Positions 5,853 to 5,912 of a stretch of 5,912 nt of DNA are shown piece after piece. The first letter of the stretch is position 1, and each line of letters begins with the position of its first letter. The DNA comes from an uncultured Erysipelotrichaceae bacterium (GTDB taxonomy: Bacteria > Bacillota_I > Bacilli_A > RF39 > UBA660): NCBI GenBank assembly GCA_902797275.1, contig CADBSI010000085.1:1-5912 (forward strand), in the 5' to 3' direction. The notes beneath the pieces were generated by a model that was given only the letters and a program-made list of their open reading frames with translations, ran no database searches and had not been told where the DNA came from. The position numbers and the translations under genes are program-made.

Positions 5853-5912
5853 TTAATCTTTAAGAGCTATTGTAAATGGATTACTTTTAGTTCCAGATCC
5901 ACCTGTTATAAC
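5853..5912 (-). CDS. C-terminal tail of an unidentified protein, 3' part only
   Basis: The last 19 codons of a minus-strand gene enter from the right edge and end in TAA. They read VITGGSGTKSNPFTIALKD. The pattern of a Gly-rich turn, then GT, two or three polar residues, N-P-aromatic and a hydrophobic end resembles the C-terminal ending of many secreted or pilin-like proteins of low-GC Gram-positives, from memory of the family. The frame is supported by the nearby shared terminator and by this residue pattern. Nothing more can be said of its function. Confidence 0.6.
   Translation of the reverse strand, partial: VITGGSGTKSNPFTIALKD

Noticed and set aside
1..5912. Mycoplasma-type code with TGA read as Trp
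   Set aside because: All Trp in the recognisable proteins is TGG and none of the conserved genes needs read-through of a TGA.

Overview
The window is a very AT-rich stretch of a low-GC Gram-positive-type bacterium. Coding sequence uses mostly A/T third positions, and Trp is read from TGG with no in-frame TGA, so the standard code fits. An RNase J with Bacillus-like motifs, a lipoteichoic-acid-synthase-type enzyme, a prepilin with a class III signal and SD-type ribosome sites together suggest Bacilli or a gut Mollicutes/Erysipelotrichia relative. The exact lineage is inference.

Layout, left to right. A prepilin gene runs leftward off the edge (1-222, minus). It is divergent from rnj (RNase J, 354-2030, plus), and both appear to use a compact back-to-back promoter region at 242-306. 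rnj converges on a gene for a J-domain protein of unknown role (2027-3208, minus). Their coding ends overlap by 4 bp inside one perfect bidirectional terminator, so both proteins end in nearly the same residues (KKSSN and KKSSR). Upstream of the J-domain gene, also on minus, is a decayed peptidase S66 (LD-carboxypeptidase/MccF-like) gene at 3297-3679. Its N-terminal and C-terminal pieces are recognisable, but about 170 central residues are missing and the pieces are out of frame. It keeps a plausible promoter and ribosome site. Divergent from it is an ltaS-like polyglycerolphosphate synthase gene (3847-5823, plus), which ends in a second bidirectional terminator. Beyond that is the last 19-residue tail of another minus-strand gene, with a Gly-rich ending (5853-5912).

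The genes are mostly single transcription units in alternating orientation, each with its own promoter and sharing terminators pairwise. Themes are RNA turnover (RNase J), chaperone partnering (J-domain protein) and the cell surface (prepilin, LtaS-like enzyme, S66 remnant, perhaps the right-edge protein). I saw no mobile element, CRISPR array, tRNA or rRNA. The least explained items are the J-domain protein's C-terminal half, the S66 remnant with preserved expression signals, the compact promoters with very short leaders, and the palindrome that encodes both C-termini at the rnj end.
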